Part shown: positions 55,418-64,000 of the stretch, one piece after another
Numbering within the stretch: position 1 is the stretch's first letter
Layout of the letters: every line of letters begins with the position of its first letter
NCBI RefSeq assembly: GCF_037975445.1
Contig: NZ_CP150254.1
Coordinates: forward strand, 3,408,001-3,472,000
Length of the DNA stretch: 64,000 bases
Reading direction: 5' to 3'
DNA from: Peribacillus sp. FSL P2-0133
GTDB taxonomy: Bacteria > Bacillota > Bacilli > Bacillales > DSM-1321
Program-made: the position numbers and the translations under genes
The notes under the pieces: generated by a model
Databases searched by the model: none
Seen by the model: only the letters and a program-made list of their open reading frames with translations
Told to the model about the DNA's origin: nothing

Positions 55418-56313
55418 AGATTATTTTGCCACCTCTTTTGAAGCTTAATTTTAGAGATTGTTAACTCTTCTTGAAGCTTATTTTTTGAGGTAATTAATTT
55501 AGGGTCTAAGGCAACTTGAAGTGCATCAGAGAAAAAGTTAAATGCAGATACTACCATAATAATGGCTAGTCCAGGAGCTAACATTAATTCTGGTCTTGTA
55601 AACATTACTTCCCTTGCCTCATTTAACATCATTCCCCATTCAGCATTTGGGGCTTGAATTCCTAACCCTAGGAATGAAAAGCCTGATACTTGCAAAATCA
55701 TCGAACCAATTGAGCTGCTCGAAATCACTGCGATATCAGAAAATGTAACAGGAACCATGTGCTTATAAATAATTTTCACGTCACTAATACCTGATGCTTT
55801 GGCAAATTTCACATATTCTTTTTCAGCAAACTGCATAACAGACGTTCTGATTATTCGAGCAAACCATGCCCATTTAATCAAGGTAAACGCAATCAATATA
55901 TTTTCAAGCCCCACACCTAAAATACCAACAACAGCTAATGCCATAACGTATCCTGGAAAAGATAGCATCGTGTCACAAATTCTCATAACAGTGGCATCTA
56001 CTTTCCCTCTAAAGTAGCCTGCTAGAAATCCTAAAACCGCTCCAATCAAGACAGATATGAATAATGCAACTAAAACCCATAAAACACTGGGACGAATGCC
56101 ATAAATGATTCTGGATAAAATACATCGTCCTAAGTGATCATTACCTAATAGGTAATCCCATGATGAAGAAGCATAACGAAGGCTCATATTTACTTCTTCA
56201 GGGTCATGTGGAGCAAATATAGGGGCGAAAATGCCAACAACGATTGTTACAACGATAACTATGAGAGAAATTGTACCTAACCTATCTTTTATTAAATTTT
56301 CAAATAGTCTCAT
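55414..56313 (-). CDS. cntC: ABC permease, CntC-like (DppC/NikC family)
   Basis: 299 residues, six helices, with a DppC-type N-terminal extension (FAPHDPEEVNMSLR, LGNDHLGRCILSRIIYG) and the EAA loop (VKFAKASGISDVKIIYKHMVP). Adjoins cntB with no gap. Confidence 0.9.
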   Translation of the reverse strand: MRLFENLIKDRLGTISLIVIVVTIVVGIFAPIFAPHDPEEVNMSLRYASSSWDYLLGNDHLGRCILSRIIYGIRPSVLWVLVALFISVLIGAVLGFLAGYFRGKVDATVMRICDTMLSFPGYVMALAVVGILGVGLENILIAFTLIKWAWFARIIRTSVMQFAEKEYVKFAKASGISDVKIIYKHMVPVTFSDIAVISSSSIGSMILQVSGFSFLGLGIQAPNAEWGMMLNEAREVMFTRPELMLAPGLAIIMVVSAFNFFSDALQVALDPKLITSKNKLQEELTISKIKLQKRWQNNL

Positions 56314-57246
56314 TTAGATATCATTCCTTAATTTAGGATTCATCACAGCGTTTATAATGTCGGAAATGGTATTAAATAATACAAAGGCCACTGCTAAAAT
56401 AAGTACATACGCTTGAATAATCGGGAAATCCCGGCCTAGAATAGCTCGAACACTTAAACTTCCTAATCCTGGCCAAGCAAATACATTTTCTATAACGACT
56501 GTACTTCCCAATATAATAGGTATAGCCATACAAAATAACGAAATTGCCACTTGCAATGAATTTCTTAAGATGTGCATGGTGACTTTCCTCTCTGTTAAGC
56601 CACATGCCCTTCCATACAGTACATAGTCTTCATTTAAATTACTCAACATCGAACTTCTAACGACCCTAAAATAAATGCCTGCATAGCTTATCGCAATGAC
56701 AATAACCGGTAGAATATAACTTTTATACGACTCCATTCCGCTTGTTGGCAATAAATCCACTTTTACGGAAAAATACCAAATCATAAGAGTCGCCATCCAG
56801 TATGACGGCATTGCCGTTAGGAAAAATGAAAATCCCCTTACTGACTTATCCATAATTTTCCCCTCTTTCATCGCACAGATCACACCTAAAAGTATCGATA
56901 GAACAATAATGACAACAGATGAAACCAACGTTAGTTTTAACGTATTTAGAAAAGCAGGACCAATTAACGACCAAACCGGTTTTCCTGTCACGTAGGAAAC
57001 CCCAAAGTCCAACTGTAAGCAAGCAATAACCCAATCGAAGTATCGTATAATAAATGGTTTATCCATCCCCAACTCATCTTTCGTTTGAGCAATTAATTCA
57101 TCTGTTATTGTTGGAACACCTTGCGCTTGCAATACCACTTCAACTGGATCTAAGGGAGAAAGATTAATTAAAATAAACGTTAAAAATGAAATGACCAAAA
57201 GTAAAAGGATTGATATGAATAGTCTCTTAATGATGTAACTTCCCAT
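56314..57246 (-). CDS. cntB: ABC permease, CntB-like (DppB/NikB family)
   Basis: 310 residues, six helices, N-terminal family motif LLVISFLTFILINLSPLDP and EAA loop YGRACGLTERKVTMHILRNSL. AAAGGAG precedes ATG. Paired with CntC as the membrane pore. Confidence 0.9.
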   Translation of the reverse strand: MGSYIIKRLFISILLLLVISFLTFILINLSPLDPVEVVLQAQGVPTITDELIAQTKDELGMDKPFIIRYFDWVIACLQLDFGVSYVTGKPVWSLIGPAFLNTLKLTLVSSVVIIVLSILLGVICAMKEGKIMDKSVRGFSFFLTAMPSYWMATLMIWYFSVKVDLLPTSGMESYKSYILPVIVIAISYAGIYFRVVRSSMLSNLNEDYVLYGRACGLTERKVTMHILRNSLQVAISLFCMAIPIILGSTVVIENVFAWPGLGSLSVRAILGRDFPIIQAYVLILAVAFVLFNTISDIINAVMNPKLRNDI

Positions 57247-57302
57247 AGAAAATCTCCTTTTAATAGAAATTTTAAAAACCTTAAAAGGTTACTCTTCACA
57301 TA

Positions 57303-57332
57303 AATAAAAAGGGGAATCTTCCCCTTTTTATT
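57303..57332 (-). terminator. Terminator between cntA and cntB
   Basis: Stem AAAAAGGGGAA/TTCCCCTTTTT with T-rich tail; read on the minus strand it would cut most transcripts after the binding-protein gene. Confidence 0.85.
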
Positions 57333-57339
57333 TATATTT

Positions 57340-58962
57340 CTATTCAAAGTTCATCAGTTCAAATGGTAACTCAAATTGAGTTTGCTTAAATGATATGCCT
57401 TTTAAATTTTTTGGAGCAACTACAGTGACACTGCCATTTGAAATGGGAATAAAGACTGCTTTATCATGTACAATCGTCAAAATATCCGCATATAACGATT
57501 TTCGTGTTTTCTCATCAGGTGACACCATTACTTCATCAATCTTCTTGTAGAGTTCATCTGAGTTTGCAATACCGCTTGTAGTATGTAAATAAGATGCCTC
57601 AGAAGTAAAAGCAGAGATTGTACTTTGTGGATCATACGCAAGTCCCCATGTTTGATTGAATAATAGATCATAGTCACCCGTCGATCTTCTATTAGCAATT
57701 GAAGTTGACTCTTCACCGATAATTTCTAGCTGAATACCGATCTCTTTTACTGAAGCTTGGATAAACTCAGCCTGGGTTTTTTGGGAGGAAGAATTGCTAT
57801 CATAATAAAGTTTCATTGCTAATTTTTTGCCGTCTTTTGTTCTAACATCAGAACCATCTTTTGCTGCCCATCCTGATTCTTCTAAAATCTCTTTCGCTTC
57901 TTCTAAATCATAGCCTCTTTTCTTCAAATCAACATCTGCATAATTGACGTTAGGTGAGAATAGTGTATTGGCTACTGTTTCCGTACCATTTAAAATATCC
58001 TTACTAATGGTTTCTCTATCAATCGAGTGCCAAATGGCTTCACGAACAGCTGTTTCACTTACTGGATTATCAGATTTACTGCTATTAGCTACAATCATTT
58101 TCGTATTCATTGGTTCACTTCTAACCAACTGATAATCACCTGAATCAACTAATTGATTCATTGCTTCTACATCAAGACTGTCTGCACCACGGTCATCAGT
58201 AAAAACAAAGTTTACTTCTCCTTTTTGTAAAGCTAAAAATGTCGTTTCCCCTGCTGGAAGAACTTTAGAAGTAATCTTCTTAATTTCAGGTGAGCTACCC
58301 CAGTAGTTTTCATTCGCTTTAAAAGTGGCGTACTCATCAGTTTTATGTTTAGTGAGAATATATGGTCCTGTACCATTAAATCCATTTACGCCATCTTTAG
58401 TTCCCCCGTTTTTAAAATCTTTGGGTGATAAAAATACGTAAGGTCTGGTCATAGATAATTCAACCAAAGTTGGGTAGTATGCTTCTGATAGCACAAGTTC
58501 AACTGTATAAGCATCTACTATATTTACACTTTCTATTTTTGTAGATAATTTAATCCAAGCATGCTTTTCTGCATTGTTTTGCACAGCCTCAATATTTTTC
58601 TTTACTGCCTCTGCGTTAAATGGTTCTCCATCATGGAATTTCACATCTTTTCTTAAATGAAAAGTGTATACTTTTCCATCTTCTGAAATTTTCCAGGATT
58701 CAGCAAGCAAAGGTTTAATCCCATCTTCTGTATTTTCAACCAATGATTCATAGACCATCCCTTGAGCTGGCATTGAACCTGTATACAGATGCGGGTTCAT
58801 ATCATTAATATCTTTGGAGGATGCATAAACTAACTCTTTTGAGCTATTCGTTGAATCCGCACCTTCCTTTTTCTTACTATTAGATTTTTCTGCAGAGCAG
58901 GCAACTAGAATAGATAAAACCAAAAATATTAGAGATGCTAACTTAAATTTTTTAACTAACAA
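57340..58962 (-). CDS. cntA: Metallophore-binding lipoprotein, CntA-like (SBP family 5)
   Basis: 540 residues. Signal peptide with lipobox LVAC, then the OppA/NikA fold (SWKISEDGKVYTFHLRKDVKFHDGEPF-type block near residue 90). It starts at TTG with AGGGAGAG upstream. In S. aureus CntA binds the staphylopine-metal complex. A Zur operator lies about 90 bases upstream of the start. Confidence 0.9.
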   Translation of the reverse strand: MLVKKFKLASLIFLVLSILVACSAEKSNSKKKEGADSTNSSKELVYASSKDINDMNPHLYTGSMPAQGMVYESLVENTEDGIKPLLAESWKISEDGKVYTFHLRKDVKFHDGEPFNAEAVKKNIEAVQNNAEKHAWIKLSTKIESVNIVDAYTVELVLSEAYYPTLVELSMTRPYVFLSPKDFKNGGTKDGVNGFNGTGPYILTKHKTDEYATFKANENYWGSSPEIKKITSKVLPAGETTFLALQKGEVNFVFTDDRGADSLDVEAMNQLVDSGDYQLVRSEPMNTKMIVANSSKSDNPVSETAVREAIWHSIDRETISKDILNGTETVANTLFSPNVNYADVDLKKRGYDLEEAKEILEESGWAAKDGSDVRTKDGKKLAMKLYYDSNSSSQKTQAEFIQASVKEIGIQLEIIGEESTSIANRRSTGDYDLLFNQTWGLAYDPQSTISAFTSEASYLHTTSGIANSDELYKKIDEVMVSPDEKTRKSLYADILTIVHDKAVFIPISNGSVTVVAPKNLKGISFKQTQFELPFELMNFE

Positions 58963-59052
58963 TATATTTCTCTCCCTTTAGCCTTACTAATTTGAATTAA
59001 TTCACCTTTTACTGGTCAAATATGATCTAAATTGAAAAAATCCCCCTTTTAT

Positions 59053-59073
59053 AAATCGAAATGATTACTATTT
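59053..59073 (-). promoter_or_regulatory. Zur operator upstream of cntA
   Basis: Half sites AAATCGAAAT and ATTACTATTT around G, between the cntM stop and cntA, giving the uptake genes a separate promoter. Confidence 0.84.
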
Positions 59074-59114
59074 ACACAGTATATTACTCTATTAACTTAA
59101 GACAAGTACTATTC

Positions 59115-60425
59115 CTACTTCTTTGCGCTTATACTTTTTCCTACTTCACTGCATATCATATTCAAATCTTCATCAAAGCTTTGAACAACAAATGCATTAG
59201 ATAGCAATTCATCTTCATGGGATTGAGCCACTTTTTCAATTTTATTCTCGTATGTTTTAATGAATTTATCTATTGTTGGACAATTTAAATTTAAATATTT
59301 TGCAATTCCTTGAATTATTTTTATACGATAATAGTCTTCTTTAGGCATCCTAGGGATATCCAAATATCCTTCCCTATTGACGAACATTTTTCTAATTGGA
59401 ACAGCAGAAAAATCATAATATTTCCCATCCTTATCTGGTTCTGAAAAAGGATCGATCAACAGTGCGGTATAACGTATATATAATAAATATTCTTGATGGA
59501 TTGCTTCTAAATGATTAAAATTCTCTATATCATGACGTGATAAACTTTCCAATCTCACGGGATAATTATCATCTGTCATAAATTTAAGTAGATTTAAATT
59601 TTCTATATTTAATTTCCCTAAGATATTCATGATTTCTTTCCATTGAGCCAGCATATCCCTAATTAAATATTGTGTAATGGGCCCCTCAGGATAAAGTTTA
59701 TAAACATATTTCTTACTTTCTAAGTCTCCAAATATTGCACGTAGTGTGAAATCATTCATAAACAACGGTGGGTGAACATATAAAGAAATATTTCTCGTTT
59801 CTGCTTCTATTGGAGATTTCATATTTTCAAGAGTAATACCTAATTGTTCATATAACTTACATAGTCCCTCGACATTTTTAGATGGATAATGTGTAGAGCC
59901 TATATGAATTTTTTTCTTGACTGCTGTTGTTAAAACATGATTAGAAGGTTTATCGTGCATCCATCGTGTATCACCGTAATATGTAGAAAAACTGATAATT
60001 TCCGCATCTGAATTAAGCTGGTTCATATAATTATTGATTAAGCTATTGGAACCGAAAGTCGGTGAAATTAAAACAATACACCTTACTTGTTTTAATTTCT
60101 CATTATTAATTTGTTTTAATACTTCTATATAAGCATCCGTTGTTACAGCAAGAATAATAGTATCCCATTCACCCTTAATTGTTCCATAACCCCTAAAAAC
60201 TTGATCAATGAAGCATTCACCTTGCATAGTTCGATGCTTTTCATTTTGAACGCTTACACGAACTAAATGATTACTTTCCTTAAGTGCCTCAAAAAAATTT
60301 TCTGACCGAACAGATTCCCTCCCAACAATTCCTACGTAGCAATTCAATTGATTTTTTAGATTCATAGCTAGTTGGATAGATGTTGGGCCAGTGCCTAATA
60401 GTAGGACTCGCTTAAAATCATTCAT
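59115..60425 (-). CDS. cntM: Opine dehydrogenase of metallophore synthesis, CntM-like
   Basis: 436 residues. Rossmann NAD(P) site VLLLGTGPTSIQLAMNL at the N-terminus; the rest matches the staphylopine/pseudopaline dehydrogenase family (YYGDTRWM, ISLYVHPPLFMNDFTL). It reductively condenses the nicotianamine-like intermediate with an alpha-keto acid (pyruvate in S. aureus). The keto acid here cannot be read from sequence. AAAGGAGG precedes ATG. Confidence 0.9.
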   Translation of the reverse strand: MNDFKRVLLLGTGPTSIQLAMNLKNQLNCYVGIVGRESVRSENFFEALKESNHLVRVSVQNEKHRTMQGECFIDQVFRGYGTIKGEWDTIILAVTTDAYIEVLKQINNEKLKQVRCIVLISPTFGSNSLINNYMNQLNSDAEIISFSTYYGDTRWMHDKPSNHVLTTAVKKKIHIGSTHYPSKNVEGLCKLYEQLGITLENMKSPIEAETRNISLYVHPPLFMNDFTLRAIFGDLESKKYVYKLYPEGPITQYLIRDMLAQWKEIMNILGKLNIENLNLLKFMTDDNYPVRLESLSRHDIENFNHLEAIHQEYLLYIRYTALLIDPFSEPDKDGKYYDFSAVPIRKMFVNREGYLDIPRMPKEDYYRIKIIQGIAKYLNLNCPTIDKFIKTYENKIEKVAQSHEDELLSNAFVVQSFDEDLNMICSEVGKSISAKK

Positions 60426-60455
60426 AAAGGCCTCCTTTTCTTACAAATTAGTAAG

Positions 60456-61250
60456 CTATGCTTTTTTATACAATTCGATATCAAACACATGATCTGGTAG
60501 TAATATTTCTTCAACCATCTTCCACTTCTGCCCATCAACCTCTCTTGATGGAAAATTAAATAAGGACTTCAACTGATTACCATACCTCATAGCAACAACT
60601 ACATTTTCATTCGTTAATGTATGTAATTGATCCAATATGTCATATTTACTTTCAACAGTTGAACTAAAAATGATATGAGTCACGTTTTTCGTAAAATCAA
60701 GATTTTCCACTAATATTTTTTCTAATCTAATATTTAATCCATTTCCTAATTTCTCAACTACGTTTCGTCCAAGTTGAATAGCCTCATCATCAATATCTAT
60801 TCCAACAATCTCTGCTCCTGTTCTCTTAGCGATTAATAATGGAGTCATTGGAAATGAACCTGATCCTACTAATAATACTTTTGACTCCGAAGTAATTTGA
60901 AAACTGCCAAATTCTTTTTCAATACATGATTCTATATTCTTAAAATAGTCCGCCTTTTCACTATTTCCATCCAGAAGCTTGATTGCACGATATTTCTCCA
61001 TAATAGCTACACAAAGTGCCGATTTTCTTCTTAGGTTCACCACAAGTTGATTCAAATCACTAGATTCTTGTAGTTCTAGTTGTTTCCAAGCTTCCTTATT
61101 CGTCTCGTTTGTTATGAATTTTGAATAGTCATCTATTAAACTCTCTAACTCTGAACAATTATTGATTGTATGATCATAACTTCCTGCTAAACCATCAAAT
61201 TTTTCTGAAAACTCACTTAAATATTCTTGAAAAGTTATTAATGCATTCAT
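60456..61250 (-). CDS. cntL: Nicotianamine synthase-like aminobutyrate transferase, CntL-like
   Basis: 264 residues. Helical N-terminal domain, then a SAM-binding Rossmann core (SKVLLVGSGSFPMTPLLIAK, EIVGIDIDDEAIQLG) like bacterial nicotianamine synthases, which transfer the aminobutyrate of SAM to histidine. Family length fits CntL (about 270). GGGGGA precedes ATG. Confidence 0.88.
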   Translation of the reverse strand: MNALITFQEYLSEFSEKFDGLAGSYDHTINNCSELESLIDDYSKFITNETNKEAWKQLELQESSDLNQLVVNLRRKSALCVAIMEKYRAIKLLDGNSEKADYFKNIESCIEKEFGSFQITSESKVLLVGSGSFPMTPLLIAKRTGAEIVGIDIDDEAIQLGRNVVEKLGNGLNIRLEKILVENLDFTKNVTHIIFSSTVESKYDILDQLHTLTNENVVVAMRYGNQLKSLFNFPSREVDGQKWKMVEEILLPDHVFDIELYKKA

Positions 61251-61277
61251 TATTTTTCCCCCAGTACAATTTTATAA

Positions 61278-62111
61278 CTAACCATCTATAAAAGCTTTGC
61301 CTTGTGCTACTATTTGGACCGCCCCTTCAATCATAAGACTTGTTAATTCATCTCCATGACAAGTAGCAAATACTTTAATATCGCCACCGGGTTGCCTTAT
61401 ATTTGTAACAATCTCCCCTTTTTTCTTCCAAGCTAGATATGCTCCTAAGGAAGCTGTACCGGAACCACACCCCCTTTCCCATATCATACTATCTAAATGT
61501 GGGACATAAATGAGGGGCGCCATTTCCTCAGATTTCGATTTATACAATAAAACGCCAATCAAGTTAGCACCTAAAGTTACTCCAAGTAACTTTGCTAATG
61601 ATTGCGCTTTTTCCCTTACTATTTCTCTAAATTCATCTACTTCTATCACAATGTGTATAAATTCATGATATCTCACTATGATTATATTCAAATCGTTGCC
61701 ATCATACTTTATTGTTCTCTGTTCTATCTTTTTAGGAATAGGCATAGTAACCAGACAGTGATATTCATCTAAATTTCTTCTCATTTGACATGTTATTAAT
61801 TTATCTGTACCTGAAGCTTCTAATATTATCTCCGCCAAATCATTATGCTTTAGTCCTTTTTCAGATGCTATAAAAGCTGCCAGTGCCATACAAGCATTAC
61901 CACAAAACTCACCTCCAGCCATTTGTAACTTTGCAGCAGCTTTATTATTTATCGGCTTTTCTATAAATCCAACTTGTTCTGCATGCACGCTGTCGTATGA
62001 CATGATTTTCGAAGCAATGTGCTTATACTCTTCAACTAGATCATTTGTTTTAACGAGAATCGTCATATTTTGTGTTGGATTAAATTTTATAAAATCTATT
62101 TCCTGGATCAT
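61278..62111 (-). CDS. cntK: Histidine racemase, CntK-like (DapF fold)
   Basis: 277 residues with the diaminopimelate-epimerase fold. Both catalytic cysteines are present: Cys70 in GGEFCGNACM and Cys215 in WERGCGSGTASLG. In S. aureus CntK makes the D-histidine head of staphylopine. Its presence distinguishes this locus from racemase-free clusters that use L-histidine. First gene of the biosynthetic trio. Confidence 0.88.
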   Translation of the reverse strand: MIQEIDFIKFNPTQNMTILVKTNDLVEEYKHIASKIMSYDSVHAEQVGFIEKPINNKAAAKLQMAGGEFCGNACMALAAFIASEKGLKHNDLAEIILEASGTDKLITCQMRRNLDEYHCLVTMPIPKKIEQRTIKYDGNDLNIIIVRYHEFIHIVIEVDEFREIVREKAQSLAKLLGVTLGANLIGVLLYKSKSEEMAPLIYVPHLDSMIWERGCGSGTASLGAYLAWKKKGEIVTNIRQPGGDIKVFATCHGDELTSLMIEGAVQIVAQGKAFIDG

Positions 62112-62174
62112 CTCAACTACCCTCTACACTTAGATTTATTGGTTGTCCTTTCTTCATAAAGTATTATTCACCAT

Positions 62175-62195
62175 AAATAGTAATGATTACGATTT
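62175..62195 (-). promoter_or_regulatory. Zur operator upstream of cntKLM
   Basis: Half sites AAATAGTAAT and ATTACGATTT around G; 64 bases before the cntK start. Confidence 0.87.
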
Positions 62196-62694
62196 ATAAT
62201 CGCAAAATGAATTATAGCATAATGTTGGAAAGTGTCAATATTTGGTCCGTTTTTTTACACTAGTGCCGATTGACAATGTCATAATTTTCAATTTTATCTC
62301 TTTCTATGTTTATCGCTTTGATTTTATTCACTATTACATATCGGTGCAGCACGACGATTTAATAGAAATGGGAAGCCAGTTCACAGATAAGGAGTTAGTC
62401 GGGGTATTCTTAGATACTGTTGGTAATATAAAATCTTATTTGCAAATCTGAACAAAAGTAACAAAATAAACCAATCTAGGAATTTATCATAAGGGTTCAA
62501 CAGCAAAAGGATGGCCTTTCCGTTGAACAAAACTGGGATTTCATTACACAGTACCTTATGGTCGTCAATATATGGGGGATTCTTTAAAGCACAGAAGGAA
62601 AAGATGAGTGGGCATTACAGAAATTAGTAGGAATGTACTTTAAAGATATTGATTTTTATCTTATTATTTGATATTGTGAGTTTTATCAAATTAT

Positions 62695-62715
62695 AAATAG
62701 TAATAATTACGATTT
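62695..62715 (+). promoter_or_regulatory. Zur operator upstream of the VanY-like gene
   Basis: Half sites AAATAGTAAT and ATTACGATTT around A. The next plus-strand gene starts 239 bases on. No other gene is close, so either the leader is long or the box is left over from the degraded gene before it. Confidence 0.8.
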
Positions 62716-62953
62716 AAAAAACAAATACAGGATATACGATTTTATGTTTAAGTTATGGGAATCTATCGACTATTTTCTTTTTTAATAAGATTTATTTTCA
62801 TATTCAATGATTAATCGAAATGTGATGGATATAAGAGAATAAATGATAGGCCACTTCATTTTTGCTTTCTCCCTCCCTAACATATCGATTGTTAAATTTT
62901 TGTATAAAAATATTAAGTAGGATTAGTAACAAATTGAACTTGGGGGCCGCACT

Positions 62954-63733
62954 ATGTTAAGATCCATTTACACCATAGCTTTACTAACATTTATTTTTTT
63001 ATGTACTTTAGGCTGTACAGTTAAGGATAACTCTAAAGAAGAAGATAATATACACGATCAAAGTGTTGGTACAATAAATTCAGCTTCTAACCCAAAGGAA
63101 AATGAACCTAATATTAACACGGTTCAACAAGAGGCTATTAAAGTCTCTGCAAATCCTCAAAGCATTCCCGTATTAGTAAATAAGTTAAATCCACTTCCTG
63201 ATAAATACAGACCTGATGACCTTTATTATCCAAATGTACCGTTTATTTTCAAGGAAAAAATCGAAAAACGAATGATGCGCAAAGAGGCCGGGGAAGCCTT
63301 GGAAAAACTATTTCTTAAGGCCGAAGAAGACGATATTAAATTAGCCGGCGTATCGGCATTTCGTTCACAGGAAACGCAAGAAGCTATTTTTAATAATTAT
63401 GTAGAAAGGGATGGGCTTGAAAAGGCTAAAACTTATAGTGCATATCCAGGAACCAGTGAACACCAAACAGGCTTGGCTATTGATGTAAGTGGCATTAATG
63501 GCACTTGTGCTGCTGAGGAATGTTTTGGTCAAACTAAAGAGGCTGATTGGTTAGCTAAACATGCAAGTGAGTTTGGATTTATCATTCGTTACCCAGAAGG
63601 TAAGCAAGAAATTACAGGCTATAAATATGAGGCTTGGCATATTCGTTATGTAGGTATAGAGATAGCAAAAGACATTCAAGCTCAAGGGGTGACACTCGAA
63701 GAATACTATAATGTTCAGCCCGTTTCTAAGTAA
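62954..63733 (+). CDS. VanY-type D-Ala-D-Ala carboxypeptidase lipoprotein
   Basis: 259 residues: signal peptide with lipobox TLGC, a low-complexity linker, then an M15B peptidase domain (about 90-250). Zinc ligands and catalytic Glu are visible: SEHQTGLAIDVSG (His, Asp) and EAWHIRYVG (Glu, His). It would trim D-Ala from wall stem peptides at the membrane outer face. GGGGG lies before ATG. Its odd partner is the upstream Zur box. Followed by a strong terminator. Confidence 0.88.
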   Translation: MLRSIYTIALLTFIFLCTLGCTVKDNSKEEDNIHDQSVGTINSASNPKENEPNINTVQQEAIKVSANPQSIPVLVNKLNPLPDKYRPDDLYYPNVPFIFKEKIEKRMMRKEAGEALEKLFLKAEEDDIKLAGVSAFRSQETQEAIFNNYVERDGLEKAKTYSAYPGTSEHQTGLAIDVSGINGTCAAEECFGQTKEADWLAKHASEFGFIIRYPEGKQEITGYKYEAWHIRYVGIEIAKDIQAQGVTLEEYYNVQPVSK

Positions 63734-63745
63734 TATTAAGCCAAC

Positions 63746-63805
63746 TAAGCCAACGACATCTAAAATGCGATGTATCATATTTTAGATGTCGTTGGCTTAC
63801 TTTTA
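63746..63805. terminator. Terminator after the VanY-like gene
   Basis: A near-perfect 20-base stem (TAAGCCAACGACATCTAAAA on the left arm) with a loop of about 12 and a T tail on the plus strand. Confidence 0.9.
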
Positions 63806-63878
63806 TATACTGATTACCAAGGATAATCCCTTCTGCTATGCCTTCGAGCAAACTGTTATTATGAGATACTTAAAGGCA

Positions 63879-64000
63879 TCACAGAACCAATAGTTTTTTT
63901 GCATAAGGATGTTTAACATAATTTTCAATTAAATCTTGATTTGTTTTTTTCGTTTCTATTTCATTCAATTCATCTTCACTTTTTATAAATGCTTGGGAAT
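63879..64000 (-). CDS. C-terminal end of an unidentified gene (cut by window edge)
   Basis: 40 codons on the minus strand, starting beyond 64,000 and ending KHPYAKKLLVL at TGA 63,879. Helical and charged. No family can be given from so little. Confidence 0.45.
   Translation of the reverse strand, partial: SQAFIKSEDELNEIETKKTNQDLIENYVKHPYAKKLLVL

Larger units (their letters stand above)
62112..62953. other. Divergent gap with degraded coding traces
   Basis: Carries two Zur operators (62,175 and 62,695). Between them a plus-strand frame ending at 62,451 (ELVGVFLDTVGNIKSYLQI) and out-of-frame text (SVEQNWDFITQYLMVVNIWG near 62,520-62,580; WALQKLVGMYFKDIDFYL near 62,615-62,665) look like the rotted remains of one gene, not identified. 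Confidence 0.45.

Overview
The window looks like chromosome from a Bacillaceae bacterium close to Bacillus or Peribacillus. The left half has low-to-moderate GC, AGGAGG ribosome sites, many U-tailed terminators and a gene neighbourhood recognisable from Bacillus subtilis (ypmQRS, ilvA, dfrA-thy, ypjP, ypiP, brxA/yphP, ilvD, ypgR, ypgQ, bsaA, metA). No rRNA, tRNA or CRISPR was seen. The genus is inferred from gene content.

Positions 1 to about 30,330 are ordinary core genome, mostly on the minus strand: the end of msrA, a DUF4397 protein, a broken AraC-type regulator, ypmS-ypmR-ypmQ, a DegV protein, a hairpin-closed RNA candidate, tatA-tatC, ilvA, thymidylate synthase plus dihydrofolate reductase, a lethal-factor-like metallopeptidase, a TerC-type protein, ypjP, a 24-residue membrane peptide, gamma-glutamyltransferase, ypiP, brxA, ilvD, ypgR, an ABC-F ATPase, ypgQ, a second DegV, bsaA, metA, AIM24, a methyltransferase, mntR and topB.

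Positions 30,340 to 33,000 are a scar zone: a frameshifted DGQHR-domain (DndB-like) gene, a frameshifted Mrr-like restriction nuclease gene and small doubtful ORFs.

Positions 33,000 to 63,750 are a large zinc-starvation island. Fourteen copies of a 21-bp palindrome matching the Bacillus Zur operator (half sites AAATCGTAAT and ATTACGATTT) are scattered through it. Behind or beside them lie: two copies of a COG0701 permease plus TIGR03943 partner; three COG0523 (CobW-like) GTPases; zinc-independent spare parts (S14 and L33 lacking their zinc cysteines, FolE2, and a ruined dCTP deaminase); znuA-znuC-znuB; a Fur-family regulator lacking the usual sensor histidines; two flavoproteins; a FeoB-like GTPase/transporter; a complete staphylopine-type metallophore locus in the Staphylococcus aureus order cntKLM-ABCDFE; and a VanY-type carboxypeptidase lipoprotein.

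Taken together the island would make and export an opine metallophore (CntK, L, M, E), re-import its metal complex (CntABCDF), import free zinc (ZnuABC), distribute zinc (COG0523 proteins) and replace zinc enzymes and ribosomal proteins. The least explained part is a two-gene unit behind a Zur box, a flavoprotein with a Cys-rich tail followed by a FeoB-like transporter with an extra Cys cluster. Decayed copies of znuA and dcd show the island has been reshuffled.
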